From Tritrichomonas musculus (taxonomy: Eukaryota; Parabasalia; Tritrichomonadida; Tritrichomonadidae), in NCBI GenBank assembly GCA_039105265.1, contig JAPFFF010000012.1, positions 930,001 to 994,000 of the forward strand: 64,000 nucleotides of DNA. Reading direction: 5' to 3'. The notes under the pieces were generated by a model, which worked only from the letters and a program-made list of their open reading frames with translations, was not told the origin of the DNA and searched no databases. A program made the position numbers and the translations under genes. Each line of letters opens with the position of its first letter. The first letter of the stretch is position 1. Of the stretch, positions 41,626-53,200 are shown piece by piece.

Positions 41626-44600
41626 TTATTTATTCCCCTTTTGTTTCTTATTCTTACTCTTTCCGAACATATTGGGGAAAAAGTCGAAATATCCCCTAAA
41701 TTTATTCTTTGAAGTTGGCTTTTTAGGTTGAGTATTATGCGGCTTATTGATTGGTTCAAAGTTAGACTGTAACATATCCTTTTTACTTTTATATAACTGA
41801 GGATCTTGAGCAATCTCGAGATAATTATCGGCTTTATCTTGGTTAACAGGAGCACCATCACCTTCTGAATAAATTCTTGCGAGTTCTTTAAGTGCATCAA
41901 CATCGTAGAAATCTGCTGCTTTCTCAAATAAATCTATTCCTTCTTTCTTTTTATTCAAATCGTTAAAGTAATGCTTACCAAGGCGATAATATGCTTTTGG
42001 AAATCCTGCGTTTGAAGACTCTTTGTAAAGATCAAGAGCTTGACCAATATCTTTTGGAACATCTTCAATGCCTTCTTCATATACTCTTCCAAGTTGGAAT
42101 TTTGCTTCTGCTTGCCCACGTGCAGCTGCCTTTCTGAAATATTTGATTGCTTCTGGCTTGTTCATTTCTACATCAATTCCTTTCATGAGCAATTTTCCAT
42201 AATAGCACATTGCATCAATATCATCACCTAAAACAGCTTCTTTAAGGAGTTCAATTCCTTTTTCTACATCTTGCTCAACACCAACACCTTTATAATAACA
42301 AACACCAATTCTGAACTTGGCTGCAGGATCATCTTGAGGTGCTTCATTAAGAATTCTAAAGCCTTTCTCTTGATTCAAGCAGAGACCATTTCCTTCAATG
42401 TAACATTGACCTAAACTAACTTTTGCATGAAGGTTGCCAGCATCAATTGCTTTATAGAAATATGAAATTGCTTTTTTAACATCAAGAACTACTCCAATAC
42501 CTTTGAGATAACAATTACCAAGTAAATTGAATGAATCTGGGTATTCGTTTTGTTCTGCTCTTTCAAGCAAAGAGATTCCTTTAGAAAGTTTTTCAGTATT
42601 TGAATTTTCAACGTAATGCTTGCCTAATTCATACATTGAAGGAACATGTTTCTTTCTATTAACAAGATGCTTGAAAATATTCACTGCTTCTTCGATATTC
42701 TTTCGTGCGTTAATTCCGTACATGTATATTTTTGCAAGTAAATATGAAGCTTCTGTATGATCTTCTTTTCTGGCATCAGCGAAGAAACGAATTGCTTTTG
42801 AACGGTCTGCTGCAATTCCAATTCCATCAAAGAGACATTTACCGAGTTGGTACTTTGCTTCTACATCATTATTATCAGCTGCTTGCTTAAATAATTCAAC
42901 AGCTTTGCTTTCATCTTTTGGTCCTCCAATTCCATCTTTATATAAGATTCCGAGCTGAGTTTTGGCGCTATTAATGTTAATGCTAACTGCTTGCTCGAGC
43001 AAATCTCTTCCTTTTTCAACATCTTTTTCTGTACCAATTTCTTTCAAGTAGCACATTCCCAAATGGTAAATTGATTGCAAATCACCAAGTTTATTTGCTT
43101 TTCTGTAAAGTTTGAATGCTTTTTGGCCATCTTTTTGAACACCAGAACCTGTTTCATAAAGAATCCCGAGTTCTGTAATTGCTTGTGGATAATTCTGATT
43201 GGCTGCTATTTCAAATAAAGTTGCAGCTTTTTGTTTATAAGCAAAGATTTCTCCATTTTGATTATATATCATTCCAAGTTCATAAGCAGCTGTAGCATGG
43301 CCTTTCTTTACAGCGATATCAAAAAGTTCTCTTGATTGCTCAAGTGTCTCACCAGAATATCCTTCTGGACCGACACCTTCAAATTGATGGAGACAATGAG
43401 CAAGTAAGTAAGTTGCACTTATGCATCCTCCTGAATGAGCAGTTCTGAGAAGCTGCACAGCTTTTACTTTATCTTCAGTAACTCCTTCACCATTTAGGTA
43501 ACATTTGGCTAATAAATATGTGGAATGTGCACTGCCTAGTTCTGAGGATTCATTAAGGAGTTTAAGTGCCTGTTCTGCATTTGCTTCACATCCTTTTCCT
43601 CTCAAAAGGCAAATTGCGAAATCGCCCATCGAATCAATTATTCCATTATTTGAAGCTTTTTCAAAAAGTTCTGCAGCTTTTTTCTCTGTGCTTTTTCTTA
43701 ATTCTTCTCTTTTAAGTTCAGCTTCTTTTTCTTCTTCATCATCATCTAATGCATGTATTATTTCTTTGTTTTTGAGACTATTTTTATAATAAGTTGCAAG
43801 TTGATAAGTGGCGCCTGGATGATTTTCTGAGCAGGTTGTTAATCTTGTAATTGCTTCATTTTCATTTTTTTCAACATTGGTGCTACCCTTCAATTTAATT
43901 AAGGCATAACTATAAGACGAATCATAAGCTTCAGAACCTTTTGAGTACATTTTAGAATAATATAAAGCTTTCTTTTGGTCTTGTGCAATAATCGTATCAT
44001 TATTATATATTTCACTGAGCTTTAACGCAGCTCCCATATGATATTGATCTGCTGCATCTGTAAGTAAGGCGATTGCCTTTTCGGTATAGAAAGAATCATC
44101 TGATTTTTGAGTAAGATAAAATATGGCAAGGTTGAACATTCCATCCAAATATCCACCATCTGCTGATAATTTGAAGTATTTGTAAGCCTCGAATAAGTCT
44201 TTTTTAGTTCCATATCCATTTAAGTAACAGAGACCAAGATAATTTTGAGCAGGAGGGAAGTTTTTAGCTTGCAAAAAGTAATGGAAAGCGAGCTCATAAT
44301 CGCGTTTAACAGCAACTTTTGATTGTTTTCCAATTGTTTTTGCTTCCATTTCTAATATCGATGAATTATAATATTCATGTCCAAGAAGAAAGCTTGCTTC
44401 TTGATCATGATTTTGAACGATTGATAATAGTTGAATTGCACTGAAAAGATCCTTTTCAACTCCAATTCCATATTGATAACAAAATGCTAATAATATCATT
44501 GACTTAACATGATGCTTTCTTGATGCTATACGTAAAAGACGGATTGCTTGTATTATATTTTTATCTGTTCCGTAGCCATAGAAAAAGCATTGAGCAAGTT

Positions 44601-45627
44601 GATAAACAGGATCAGGACATTCCAATTTGGTTTCCAAACATAAATGTTCGAAACTATCCCTTGCTTCATTTGTGTCATAAATTCCATCGATTCCATTTAG
44701 TAACTTTAATGATTTATCATAAATATCTTGTTGATCCTTATTTAATTCTTTTGGTAAAATAATTTGGTAAAGCACTTCGAGTATTGTAAATGTACTTGCC
44801 CTTTTTGCTACATCAAGTGAGAGCATTTCCATTAACAAGCTGTTAAATTCTTGCGAATACTGATTTGGAATACTTTTTGGTTTCTTTGTTCGAGACAAAT
44901 TCTGAAGGTTTGCTTCGCCTATTTCACTGTTACAAGCTCTATAAATAACTACGCCAAGAGAAAAGATATCAACAAGATAATCATATTTACTTTCATATTT
45001 ATGAGGGAAATACATTTCAGGTGCAATGTATATTGTTGTTCCTTGAACATTTGTGTGTTGTTTGTATGAATCATTCTTTTCCATTTGGAAAACAGTACCG
45101 AAATCAGCCAGTTTAGCATTTCCATATTTATCCAATAAAATGTTTTCAGGTTTAATATCTCGATGAATATTGTTGTTTAAATTGAGATATTGTAAAGCTT
45201 GGACCACTTGATAGATTAATTTGACCAAAATAATTTCTTCGATGGATTTTCGTTCTCTTATGTATTTTTCTAAATCACCACATTCACCAAATTCAATCAT
45301 TAAGCAATATACTTCAGTGCCAACTGGTAACCCCATTGGTTCACCATCAATATTAGATCTATCAATCATGGATTGATCAACACGAGTTCTATAATAGCCA
45401 TAAAATCTTATAATATTCGTATGCTTGGAACGATAGAGTGTTAGGATTTCAGATTCTGTTGTTTCAACAATTCGAGCTACTTTTCTACATATTAGCCTAT
45501 CTTCGTTTTGTCGATCTTTGCAAAGTTCGACAAAACCATATGAGCCTTTTCCAATAAATTTGACTGGTTCAAAGCGTTCATCAAGGTTTCCATGAATTGG
45601 CGTTATCAGCTGATCAATTCCAGACAT
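41626..45627 (-). CDS. Protein kinase with long Sel1-repeat array
   Basis: A 1333-residue protein. The kinase domain spans about 20-287: glycine loop GKGSYG (26-31), ATP-site Lys in CRK (49), catalytic loop HRDIKPEN (155-162), DFG (175-177) and APE (202-204), so it should be active on Ser/Thr. From about 325 to 1290 follow about 25 Sel1-like repeats of 36 residues (for example AQCFFYGYGTDKNIIQAIRL), which form a helical solenoid for protein binding. One repeat is interrupted by an acidic insert, DDDEEEKEAELKREELRKS. The C-terminus is basic. This fusion is common in trichomonads (and in Dictyostelium-like relatives) and probably acts as a signalling scaffold. The bases CCATTA lie eight bases before the ATG. 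The gene is flanked on both sides by the same 50-bp tandem repeat family. Confidence 0.93.
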   Translation of the reverse strand: MSGIDQLITPIHGNLDERFEPVKFIGKGSYGFVELCKDRQNEDRLICRKVARIVETTESEILTLYRSKHTNIIRFYGYYRTRVDQSMIDRSNIDGEPMGLPVGTEVYCLMIEFGECGDLEKYIRERKSIEEIILVKLIYQVVQALQYLNLNNNIHRDIKPENILLDKYGNAKLADFGTVFQMEKNDSYKQHTNVQGTTIYIAPEMYFPHKYESKYDYLVDIFSLGVVIYRACNSEIGEANLQNLSRTKKPKSIPNQYSQEFNSLLMEMLSLDVAKRASTFTILEVLYQIILPKELNKDQQDIYDKSLKLLNGIDGIYDTNEARDSFEHLCLETKLECPDPVYQLAQCFFYGYGTDKNIIQAIRLLRIASRKHHVKSMILLAFCYQYGIGVEKDLFSAIQLLSIVQNHDQEASFLLGHEYYNSSILEMEAKTIGKQSKVAVKRDYELAFHYFLQAKNFPPAQNYLGLCYLNGYGTKKDLFEAYKYFKLSADGGYLDGMFNLAIFYLTQKSDDSFYTEKAIALLTDAADQYHMGAALKLSEIYNNDTIIAQDQKKALYYSKMYSKGSEAYDSSYSYALIKLKGSTNVEKNENEAITRLTTCSENHPGATYQLATYYKNSLKNKEIIHALDDDEEEKEAELKREELRKSTEKKAAELFEKASNNGIIDSMGDFAICLLRGKGCEANAEQALKLLNESSELGSAHSTYLLAKCYLNGEGVTEDKVKAVQLLRTAHSGGCISATYLLAHCLHQFEGVGPEGYSGETLEQSRELFDIAVKKGHATAAYELGMIYNQNGEIFAYKQKAATLFEIAANQNYPQAITELGILYETGSGVQKDGQKAFKLYRKANKLGDLQSIYHLGMCYLKEIGTEKDVEKGRDLLEQAVSININSAKTQLGILYKDGIGGPKDESKAVELFKQAADNNDVEAKYQLGKCLFDGIGIAADRSKAIRFFADARKEDHTEASYLLAKIYMYGINARKNIEEAVNIFKHLVNRKKHVPSMYELGKHYVENSNTEKLSKGISLLERAEQNEYPDSFNLLGNCYLKGIGVVLDVKKAISYFYKAIDAGNLHAKVSLGQCYIEGNGLCLNQEKGFRILNEAPQDDPAAKFRIGVCYYKGVGVEQDVEKGIELLKEAVLGDDIDAMCYYGKLLMKGIDVEMNKPEAIKYFRKAAARGQAEAKFQLGRVYEEGIEDVPKDIGQALDLYKESSNAGFPKAYYRLGKHYFNDLNKKKEGIDLFEKAADFYDVDALKELARIYSEGDGAPVNQDKADNYLEIAQDPQLYKSKKDMLQSNFEPINKPHNTQPKKPTSKNKFRGYFDFFPNMFGKSKNKKQKGNK

Positions 45628-47372
45628 CTTTTTAATGGAATAAAAAAGAATAAAAAAACCGAAAATTGTCTAGTTAATTCAAAATCTTTATTTCGTTTTT
45701 TTTTTATTCATTCAATATTGAAGGCATAACCAAAAAAAAACTTTGTTCAATGACTCAAAAAGTTAAAAAATCGAGAAACTTTTTTGACATAAACAATCAT
45801 TTTTCTTAAAAAGTTTGTAATGTTTTCAAAAAAGGTTAAGAATCGCTATATCTTTACATATTGATCTGAAAATAAAAAACATTAGATTATCAGAAAATTG
45901 ACTTTTATATTCAATGTTTTTTGTTTCTCTTTCAAAAAGTTGTTATTAACTATTTTGCAATATAAAGTTAGATCTTGAAATATAATAAATACAGATTATC
46001 TATATTTACTGGAACTAGCCTTATTATTGCATTTAATGAGCATTTCCAAGAATTTGAAAAAAATATAATTTGGAAAGAAAATTGAATATCATTTATGTTT
46101 TAACAATATATATATCGATATTAAATGATATTCAACCTATGTTGAGGCAATGTGAAGCATTGTTGCTGTAAAGAAATTATGATTTTATACTCTCCAACAA
46201 TCTGAATATTTGTGTGAAATAAATTCAAATTATGAGAGGAGAAATTTTGGAAAGGATGTTTTCCTTAATCTTTTTATACAAAATAGGATCAATTTCAGCA
46301 AAAAATCTTTTCGTGGTTCTTATATATATATATATATATATATATTATATTATTTTGAGCACTATCCATACTTCTAATTAAAATCAATATACTATTTTTT
46401 CCTAATATTAATAAAGCACTTTCTCATAAAAATATATAAAGCTCTTTCTTTTTGAATACAGTAAGGTCCTTTCTATTTAAATTCAATAAGATATTTTCTT
46501 TTTGAATTCAATAAGGTCCTTTCTCATGGATTTCAATAATTTCCTTTCTTTTTGAATTCAATAAGGTCCTTTCTCATCGAATTCAATAAGATATTTTCTT
46601 TTTGAATTCAATAAGGTCCTTTCGCAAATAATACAATAAAGATCTAACTTTTATGGAAATCTTCACATTTGCCTAGAAAATAAAATCTTTATAATATTCT
46701 TTATATTTTTAAACATTTTACATATGTATAAATTAATTTTTATGAATACTTAACTTTCCAAATATTCAAAATAAAAATGAATTATTCCGTTAAAAAAAAA
46801 AAAAAAATATTATGGATATAAAGCGCCATAATATGGAGAATGATCTTGATAATCATTTGACAATAAGAATTTTATCCAATACAACCAGTATAAAAGAAAT
46901 TTAGCATTTTATATGTCATTTCAATATTTGAGAACTCTCTTCTCAATTTTTTTTATGGCATAATTTCACCCTTTTTTTTTTTTTTTTTTAAACAGAAATT
47001 ATTATCAGCTTGTTTAGAATGGAATGATAATGATAAGCAAAATGTGGTTATATAAAAAAGATTCCTTATTTAATAAAGCAAATAAAAACTAACCATTAAA
47101 TTGAAAAAAAAAAAAAAAAAAAAAATAGTCAAAGGAAATGAAGTCTGTCAAATAAAGATCTTCTTCCATAAGCAGCTACATTGATTTGGATAAATATTTC
47201 ATTATATGAATCACTTAAATGGCATAGTTGATTTTTCATGAATAGTTTATCCTTTGAAAAAGTTCAAAAACCAACTTTGCCCTTAATTAAAACATATTGA
47301 ATGAAAAAAAATTTGAAAGGCCAATTTTTTTTCAATTTTATTGAATGAAAAAATTTTCTCATAAAATTTTAT
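45628..47372. other. Gene-free region upstream of the kinase/Sel1 gene
   Basis: AT-rich, with (TA)n near 46321-46345, the 50-bp array at 46429-46640 and homopolymer runs near 46975 and 47106. No gene seen. Confidence 0.5.
46429..46640. repeat. 50-bp tandem repeat, about 4 copies, upstream of the kinase/Sel1 gene
   Basis: GGTCCTTTC recurs at 46465, 46515, 46565 and 46615. Each unit is two 25-bp halves, one with GGTCCTTTCTCAT and one with GATATTTTCTTTTTG, both ending GAATTCAATA. The unit matches that of the array at 41345-41540 in length, order of halves and orientation. Confidence 0.9.
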
Positions 47373-47374
47373 TA

Positions 47375-48197
47375 GAGTAGCTGCAACAAATTCAAAACAT
47401 GATCGTATTTTTTTGAAATGTGATATGAAAATTCTATTTTTTTCTAAAATTTTTATCAGTTGTATTTATTATTTCGGAAAGCAAATAATAAAATATATGT
47501 TGCAATGAATTGTTTATTGATATTTAATATAGTGCATGCTAAATAATTATAAATTGTAAACTTTTTTGTTGGTTATTAGTATTTTTTTTAATTAAAAGCA
47601 AGGTTCCAATGAAAGGATCCTTTTTATAATAGACTGAAAAATAGTTTAATATATGTAAAAATGATTAATCATGATATTAATTCAAATTTTATAGATAATT
47701 ATAATATGAATTTGGATTGATTATTTTTGGATTTCTTTAGGTTTAAAGCTGGATTCATGAAATAGTTAAGAACTTGCAGATTCACTAGGTTGGAAATCTT
47801 TCCTTTAATAATTCAAATCCAATTCAAAAAGATAATTAAAAAGAAAGAATTATATGTTTTGTTTTGTTACAAAATTTTTCACATTTTTTCATGAATAAAA
47901 TTAAAATTATGCTTAACGCGACCAAGGAATTATTCTCATATATTTGATATTTATTTATTTATAATTAATTTTATATTTTTACCAAATAAAGGATGACCGC
48001 ATGCACATTTTTAGCATCGTGAATTTATGCATTTTCCCCAGGAATTTTAATCATTTATTTAAAAGGTGCAAACGCTCAAAATAAAGTTTTATATTATGTT
48101 ATTATAAAATCATAAAACCTTCTTACCAATGAGAAAAATCAATTTGACAGTCCACTTTTTGAGAGGGCTTGTCCAAAAAATTTCGTTGCAGCTACTC
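47375..48197. mobile_element. 823-bp non-autonomous element with TA target
   Basis: The ends carry GAGTAGCTGCAAC in inverted orientation, with TA outside (47373-47374 and 48198-48199). No transposase inside. The element ends 80 bases before the ATG of the 83-residue gene. Confidence 0.65.
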
Positions 48198-48258
48198 TAT
48201 TTTATTCAAACAACTAAGTTTTCAAATATATATATATATAACAGATTACATATATTAG

Positions 48259-48264
48259 TCATTT
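48259..48264 (+). promoter_or_regulatory. Initiator-like TCATTT before the 83-aa gene
   Basis: The A at 48261 lies 16 bases before the ATG at 48277, inside the normal range for trichomonad initiators. It supports treating this small frame as a gene. Confidence 0.5.
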
Positions 48265-48276
48265 TTATTTTTACTG

Positions 48277-48528
48277 ATGTCTAAAGAAGCCGCCAGCAAT
48301 AATGATATTAGAAAACAAATGGAGGACATGTTGAAAGATACATTTGAAGACACTGAGTGTGCAAAGGATCTTTCATCGGCTGATTTCTTAAGATTTATAT
48401 CAACGAATAAATGCAAAGAAACAGGAAAGCAATGGTATGAATTCAGTTCCAGCTATCTTAATAATGAAGCAGAAAATTATGTTGATAAATATATTGATGA
48501 AATGGCTAAAAAATATAGTAGTAATTAA
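48277..48528 (+). CDS. Small acidic hypothetical protein (83 aa)
   Basis: Starts MSKEAASNNDIRKQMEDMLK and continues with TFEDTECAKDLSSADFLRFI, two Cys residues (in TECAKD and NKCKET), and a helical C-terminus with YVDKYIDEMAKKY. The composition (Glu, Asp, Lys, Ser, few runs) is much more protein-like than the surrounding DNA, and an initiator motif lies at the right distance. I do not recognise a family. It has no signal peptide or membrane segment. The DNA after the stop up to about 48640 is richer in G and C, and may be its 3' untranslated part. Confidence 0.6.
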   Translation: MSKEAASNNDIRKQMEDMLKDTFEDTECAKDLSSADFLRFISTNKCKETGKQWYEFSSSYLNNEAENYVDKYIDEMAKKYSSN

Positions 48529-50209
48529 AAAATAGTAATAATTTAAAATAAATCGGCCACTCGATACAAGAGCAACATAAAAGTCGTTACAACAGGAAGA
48601 CGATCGAGAAGATTCCCAACAGAAGAAGATCAAGAAGATTTATAACATAAAACAATCAAGTAAAACACATAAAACCTTCTTACCTTTTTGAATGGTACAC
48701 AAAAATAAAACACATTTTTCTCAATACTTTTTAAAGATAATTTGATAATATTATATACTTTATTAATGTATTTTATGTACATCATTATTTAATTAAATGA
48801 GCTATTATATTTGTGATTTATATGAAATTTTGCCATTAATGTAAAAAAAAGTCAAAATGCTTATTTTATTCTCAATAATTGAAACTTGGGATTTAATAAT
48901 AATATCATTAATTCATAATCAGTAATGATATAATTTTGTCAGATAATTGATATCTAAAAACTTCCATATAAGAAAATTTTGATGCACAAAATAAAGTTAA
49001 AAATCATATCACTTTTTTGTTTTTTTCCAATAAAAAATAAAAACTTTTAAATTTTTATTTAAATATTTGATATAATGCATATAGTATAATGATATTGAAA
49101 GAATAAAATTGGCGGTTCTACTCAAGATCTATGACCTTAATGAAAAAGAGTAACTTCTGAAATAACTTAAAAAGACTTTCAATTTTAGACGTTGAGAAAT
49201 TATTTTCATTATTTTAATAGTTCTTCTATACTTGCCTAATATTTATTGATTAATTGCTATTTTTAATGCTATTATAATAGAAAAAATAAAAAAGTGAAAT
49301 TTGTATATTTCTTAGAAAAACCTGAAATCTTGATGGGCAACAATGATTTTTAGAGGATTAATAATATATTTCATTGTATGTGTTATCAAATAATGAAATT
49401 CTGAAATCATATCAATTATGCATGAGTGATTTATGAATGATTTTGAATAAAAAAAAGAAAAATGAAATTTTTCCAAGATTGATTCTTTTTCAACCATATT
49501 ATTATATTTAATATATTATATGCATCATATAGATGATTAATACTGCATCTAATTTGAAATAAAATAAACTCATTTTTCAAAATTAGTAATTTTGTATGAA
49601 TGATTTTTGTCATATTTTGAAAACACTTTTTCTTTTTATATAATTATTATTTCAATAAATTTTTTTCTAAAATATAATATATACATTATATTCCAAAATA
49701 ATAACTATGTTAGAGCAAATTAAAACAACCTTTTTTTTATGGTAAAAGCATGAAATGTGATATGAAAAGAATTTTTTGAGTAGTGAAATGAAAATGAAAC
49801 CATTTTTTCTAATTATCTATTTTATTTCAATAAATAATAATGATACATTTTAATTATAGATGAAAAGTAAATTATAATTTTTTTCAAATAATAAAAAAAT
49901 ATTCAGAAATTAAAAATTCGATATCATATTTATGATCAAATTTAGTTTGATAAAAGTGAATGAAAATCGGGGAATAGAATGTATCCAATATGATATTAAT
50001 TGTTCTACAATTGTTTTTTTAAAAGTCCAATTTGAATTAATAGAAATGATGTGAAAACATAATTATGTCTTTAAAACAGAATTATGTCCACCAACTATAA
50101 AATTTTTATCAAATAACTTTTTAAAAAATTAAAAAACGAAAATGAAAAGTTTAATTTCACTTTCATCTATAAAATGGACCAGATTTGTACCTTAAAAACT
50201 GCAAAAAGA
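48529..50209. other. Gene-free AT-rich region
   Basis: About 1.7 kb without a supported gene. Two overlapping minus-strand frames at 49312-49613 are Phe/Ile-rich and look like translated AT-rich DNA. No repeat ends seen. Confidence 0.5.
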
Positions 50210-53200
50210 TTAATTTAAATGATCTAATAAAGTATTCAAAAAATCATCTTTATCTTCAATTATTTCACCTTTTGCATTTTCTGATGAATTTACAATTTTC
50301 AAAGCATCGTTTCCATCGTTATTTTTATGATGAAAATCAATTTGAGAATTATAAACAAAATCATATTCGAATAATATGATGACATTTTCCTTTCTCTTCA
50401 TTTTACAAGCAACAATCAGTGGAGTATCGCCAACATCATTTAGAACATTAATATCGAACTTTTTTTTCTCTAACAAAAATTCGACAACTTCATAATTTGA
50501 AGAAGCAGCAGCCATGTGAATATAAGTTGTATATTTTGGCTTTTCTGAATCAATATTTTTTATTTTAATTTTTTGATTAAAATCAATTTTACCTGAATTT
50601 ATTAATTCAAATGCAGCTCCACTGTATTCAAAATTGATAGCAGCTTCTAATGGATAAACTCCATTCATGTCTGGCTTGTTTGGATCAACGCCATGAGTTA
50701 AAAAGAAATGACAAATATCATCATTATAAATGTTGCTATCAAATAATGAAGTATAGAATGATTTTCCATTTGGTAACAAATTATTAAAATCAATTGAATT
50801 ATGATGATCTTTATCATAATTATACAATAGATTCATTATATTAATTGGTGATTTATTAGAAACTAATGTAAGAGATTTAATGAATGCATTTAAAATTTCA
50901 TTTTCTTCAGGAACAAAATTTGGATTTTTCAAAATTTCAGAAATGGCTTCTTCATTATTTAATATCATATCAATTATACTTTTGTTCTCAATTTTAATAT
51001 CGTTTATTTCTTTACCAAGAGCCTTAATCAATTCAGCAATAATTTCTTTTTTATCTCCTTCAAAGGCTTCTTTTAATCCTGCTTCTATTCGTGATTTGAT
51101 ACCGTTAAATGATGGATGTGATGTGATCGATTTAACTTTTTCAATATCATTCAAACCAATAGAAATTAATAAAGGAGTTTGAAATGATATTTCTTTATCT
51201 TTAGAAAATAAAAGATAATTAACATCAAGCGATTTAATTGATAGAAATTTTCTGGATATTTCTCCATATGACAAAATGAATGAATAATTAGCCTGTGATT
51301 CAATTGGATCAAACTTTTTGTGATTAATAATTAGGTCAATAATTTTGTGAAGTTTATTGGTGGTTGCTATTGTTAAAGCCGTTTCTTGTTCAAAATTTTG
51401 AATGTTTACATTTATATTTGGTTCTTTTATCAAAAGTTCAACAATATCAAAATTATTTTGTCTAATGGCAATCATCAATGGTGTGTCACCTTTTTTTGAT
51501 TCATTTAAATTCACATCAGCATCATCATTTTTAAGAATATTGGTAACAAGATTTAAACAATTATTCATACATGCATATGTTAATAGCGTATGACAACTAA
51601 AATGATAATTGATATCAATGCATTTAAGTTGTAATATTCGACCAATTATGTATTCAATTTTTTCAAAAGGTATTGAATTTTCAATGCTATTTTTATTATT
51701 TGTTGATTTTTGTGTTTGATTTTTTTCATCATTTTCTGAATCAACAATTTTACCTATAACTTCATATAGCATCCATTTTTGGTTCTTAATTTTTTCACCA
51801 AAAAGGTCAATTAGTGAATCAAATATTTCAACATTTCCTTTTTCAATTGATTGAATAAGTGGATTTATGTTATGGCAACCAAATAAACATGGATCAATTC
51901 CTTCCAGTGAAATCAATCTCTTATATATTTCCATGTTGTTATTAGAAACAGCGATTGTCAAAGCCGTTCCATTTTCAAACCGTTTATTAATAAAAAACGG
52001 TTGATCATTATATTTGAGAACAATATCCACAATATCAAGGTCATTTGACTGAACAGCTAATTTTAACGCTTTATCTGAGAATGCTCCTTTATGTAACAAA
52101 AAGCCAACAAGTTTTTTGTACTTTTTCTGAATTGCTACATCAAGGTAATTTTTATATAATTCAAGATTTTCTTGATTTAGCTCACTTATAATCAATATAA
52201 GAAGGTCTTCATCAATATTTTTTGGTGTTTCATAAAGAGGCCCAAATAATTCATCATATTTAATTAAAACATTTTTTTCAATGAAATATTTGCATATTTC
52301 TGTTGAACCGTTAATGATTGATAATAAAAATTGGTTTGTGAAATAAGAATTTGAATCAATATTGATGATTAATTCTGTTAATATTTTGGCAACTTCAATA
52401 TTATTTGTATTTTCACAAACTTTTAATAATAATTGATAAAGATAATTAATATTTTTGAAAAATGACGGATTTGAGATTTTTATTTTGTCACACAAATAAT
52501 TGAATACTTTGATGTTTTGATGAATTGATTCAGTTAAAATTTTCAGAGCAAAAGTTGGAGTAATTTCACGAATAATTGAATCAAAGAAGTAATCAATAAT
52601 GTTGAAATATTCTTTTTTAATAGCAAATATTAAGGCTGAATCAAGTTGACTTTTGTTCATTTTTTTTACAAATATATTTAAAATCGAAATATTTGAAAAG
52701 AAAACAGTCCAATTTGAATCATTAATTGGGGATTCTGGTTGATCATTTATCATTGTTAATATTAACTGAGTAACTAAATAAAATCCATTTTTAGCTGCAC
52801 ATAAATAATTATTAGAGAGAATTGTTTGAATATTTGGAATATTAGCTTTTTCAATCAATTCTGTAATTGAGTGAGCATTTCCGTTTTCAATAGAGAAATT
52901 GAGATAATCGACAAGTAAATTTTGATTTAAATTTGTAATTGTTTGCATAAAGAGCCAATCAAATAAATCATTTCGATGCTTGATTATAGATGGGATTAAT
53001 ATATCATTATATAAGTTTATATTGTTATTCGCATTTGTTGAAAAAGTTTTCATTGTCGTATTAAATTCACTTTGAATTGAATCATTATTTTGTTGAACAA
53101 TTTTGATGATTTCAATGTTTCCTCCAAAAACAGCGCATGCAAATGTAGAATCATCAATGTCAAAATGATTTAGTAACAAATATTTAAAGCACTTAAGCGA

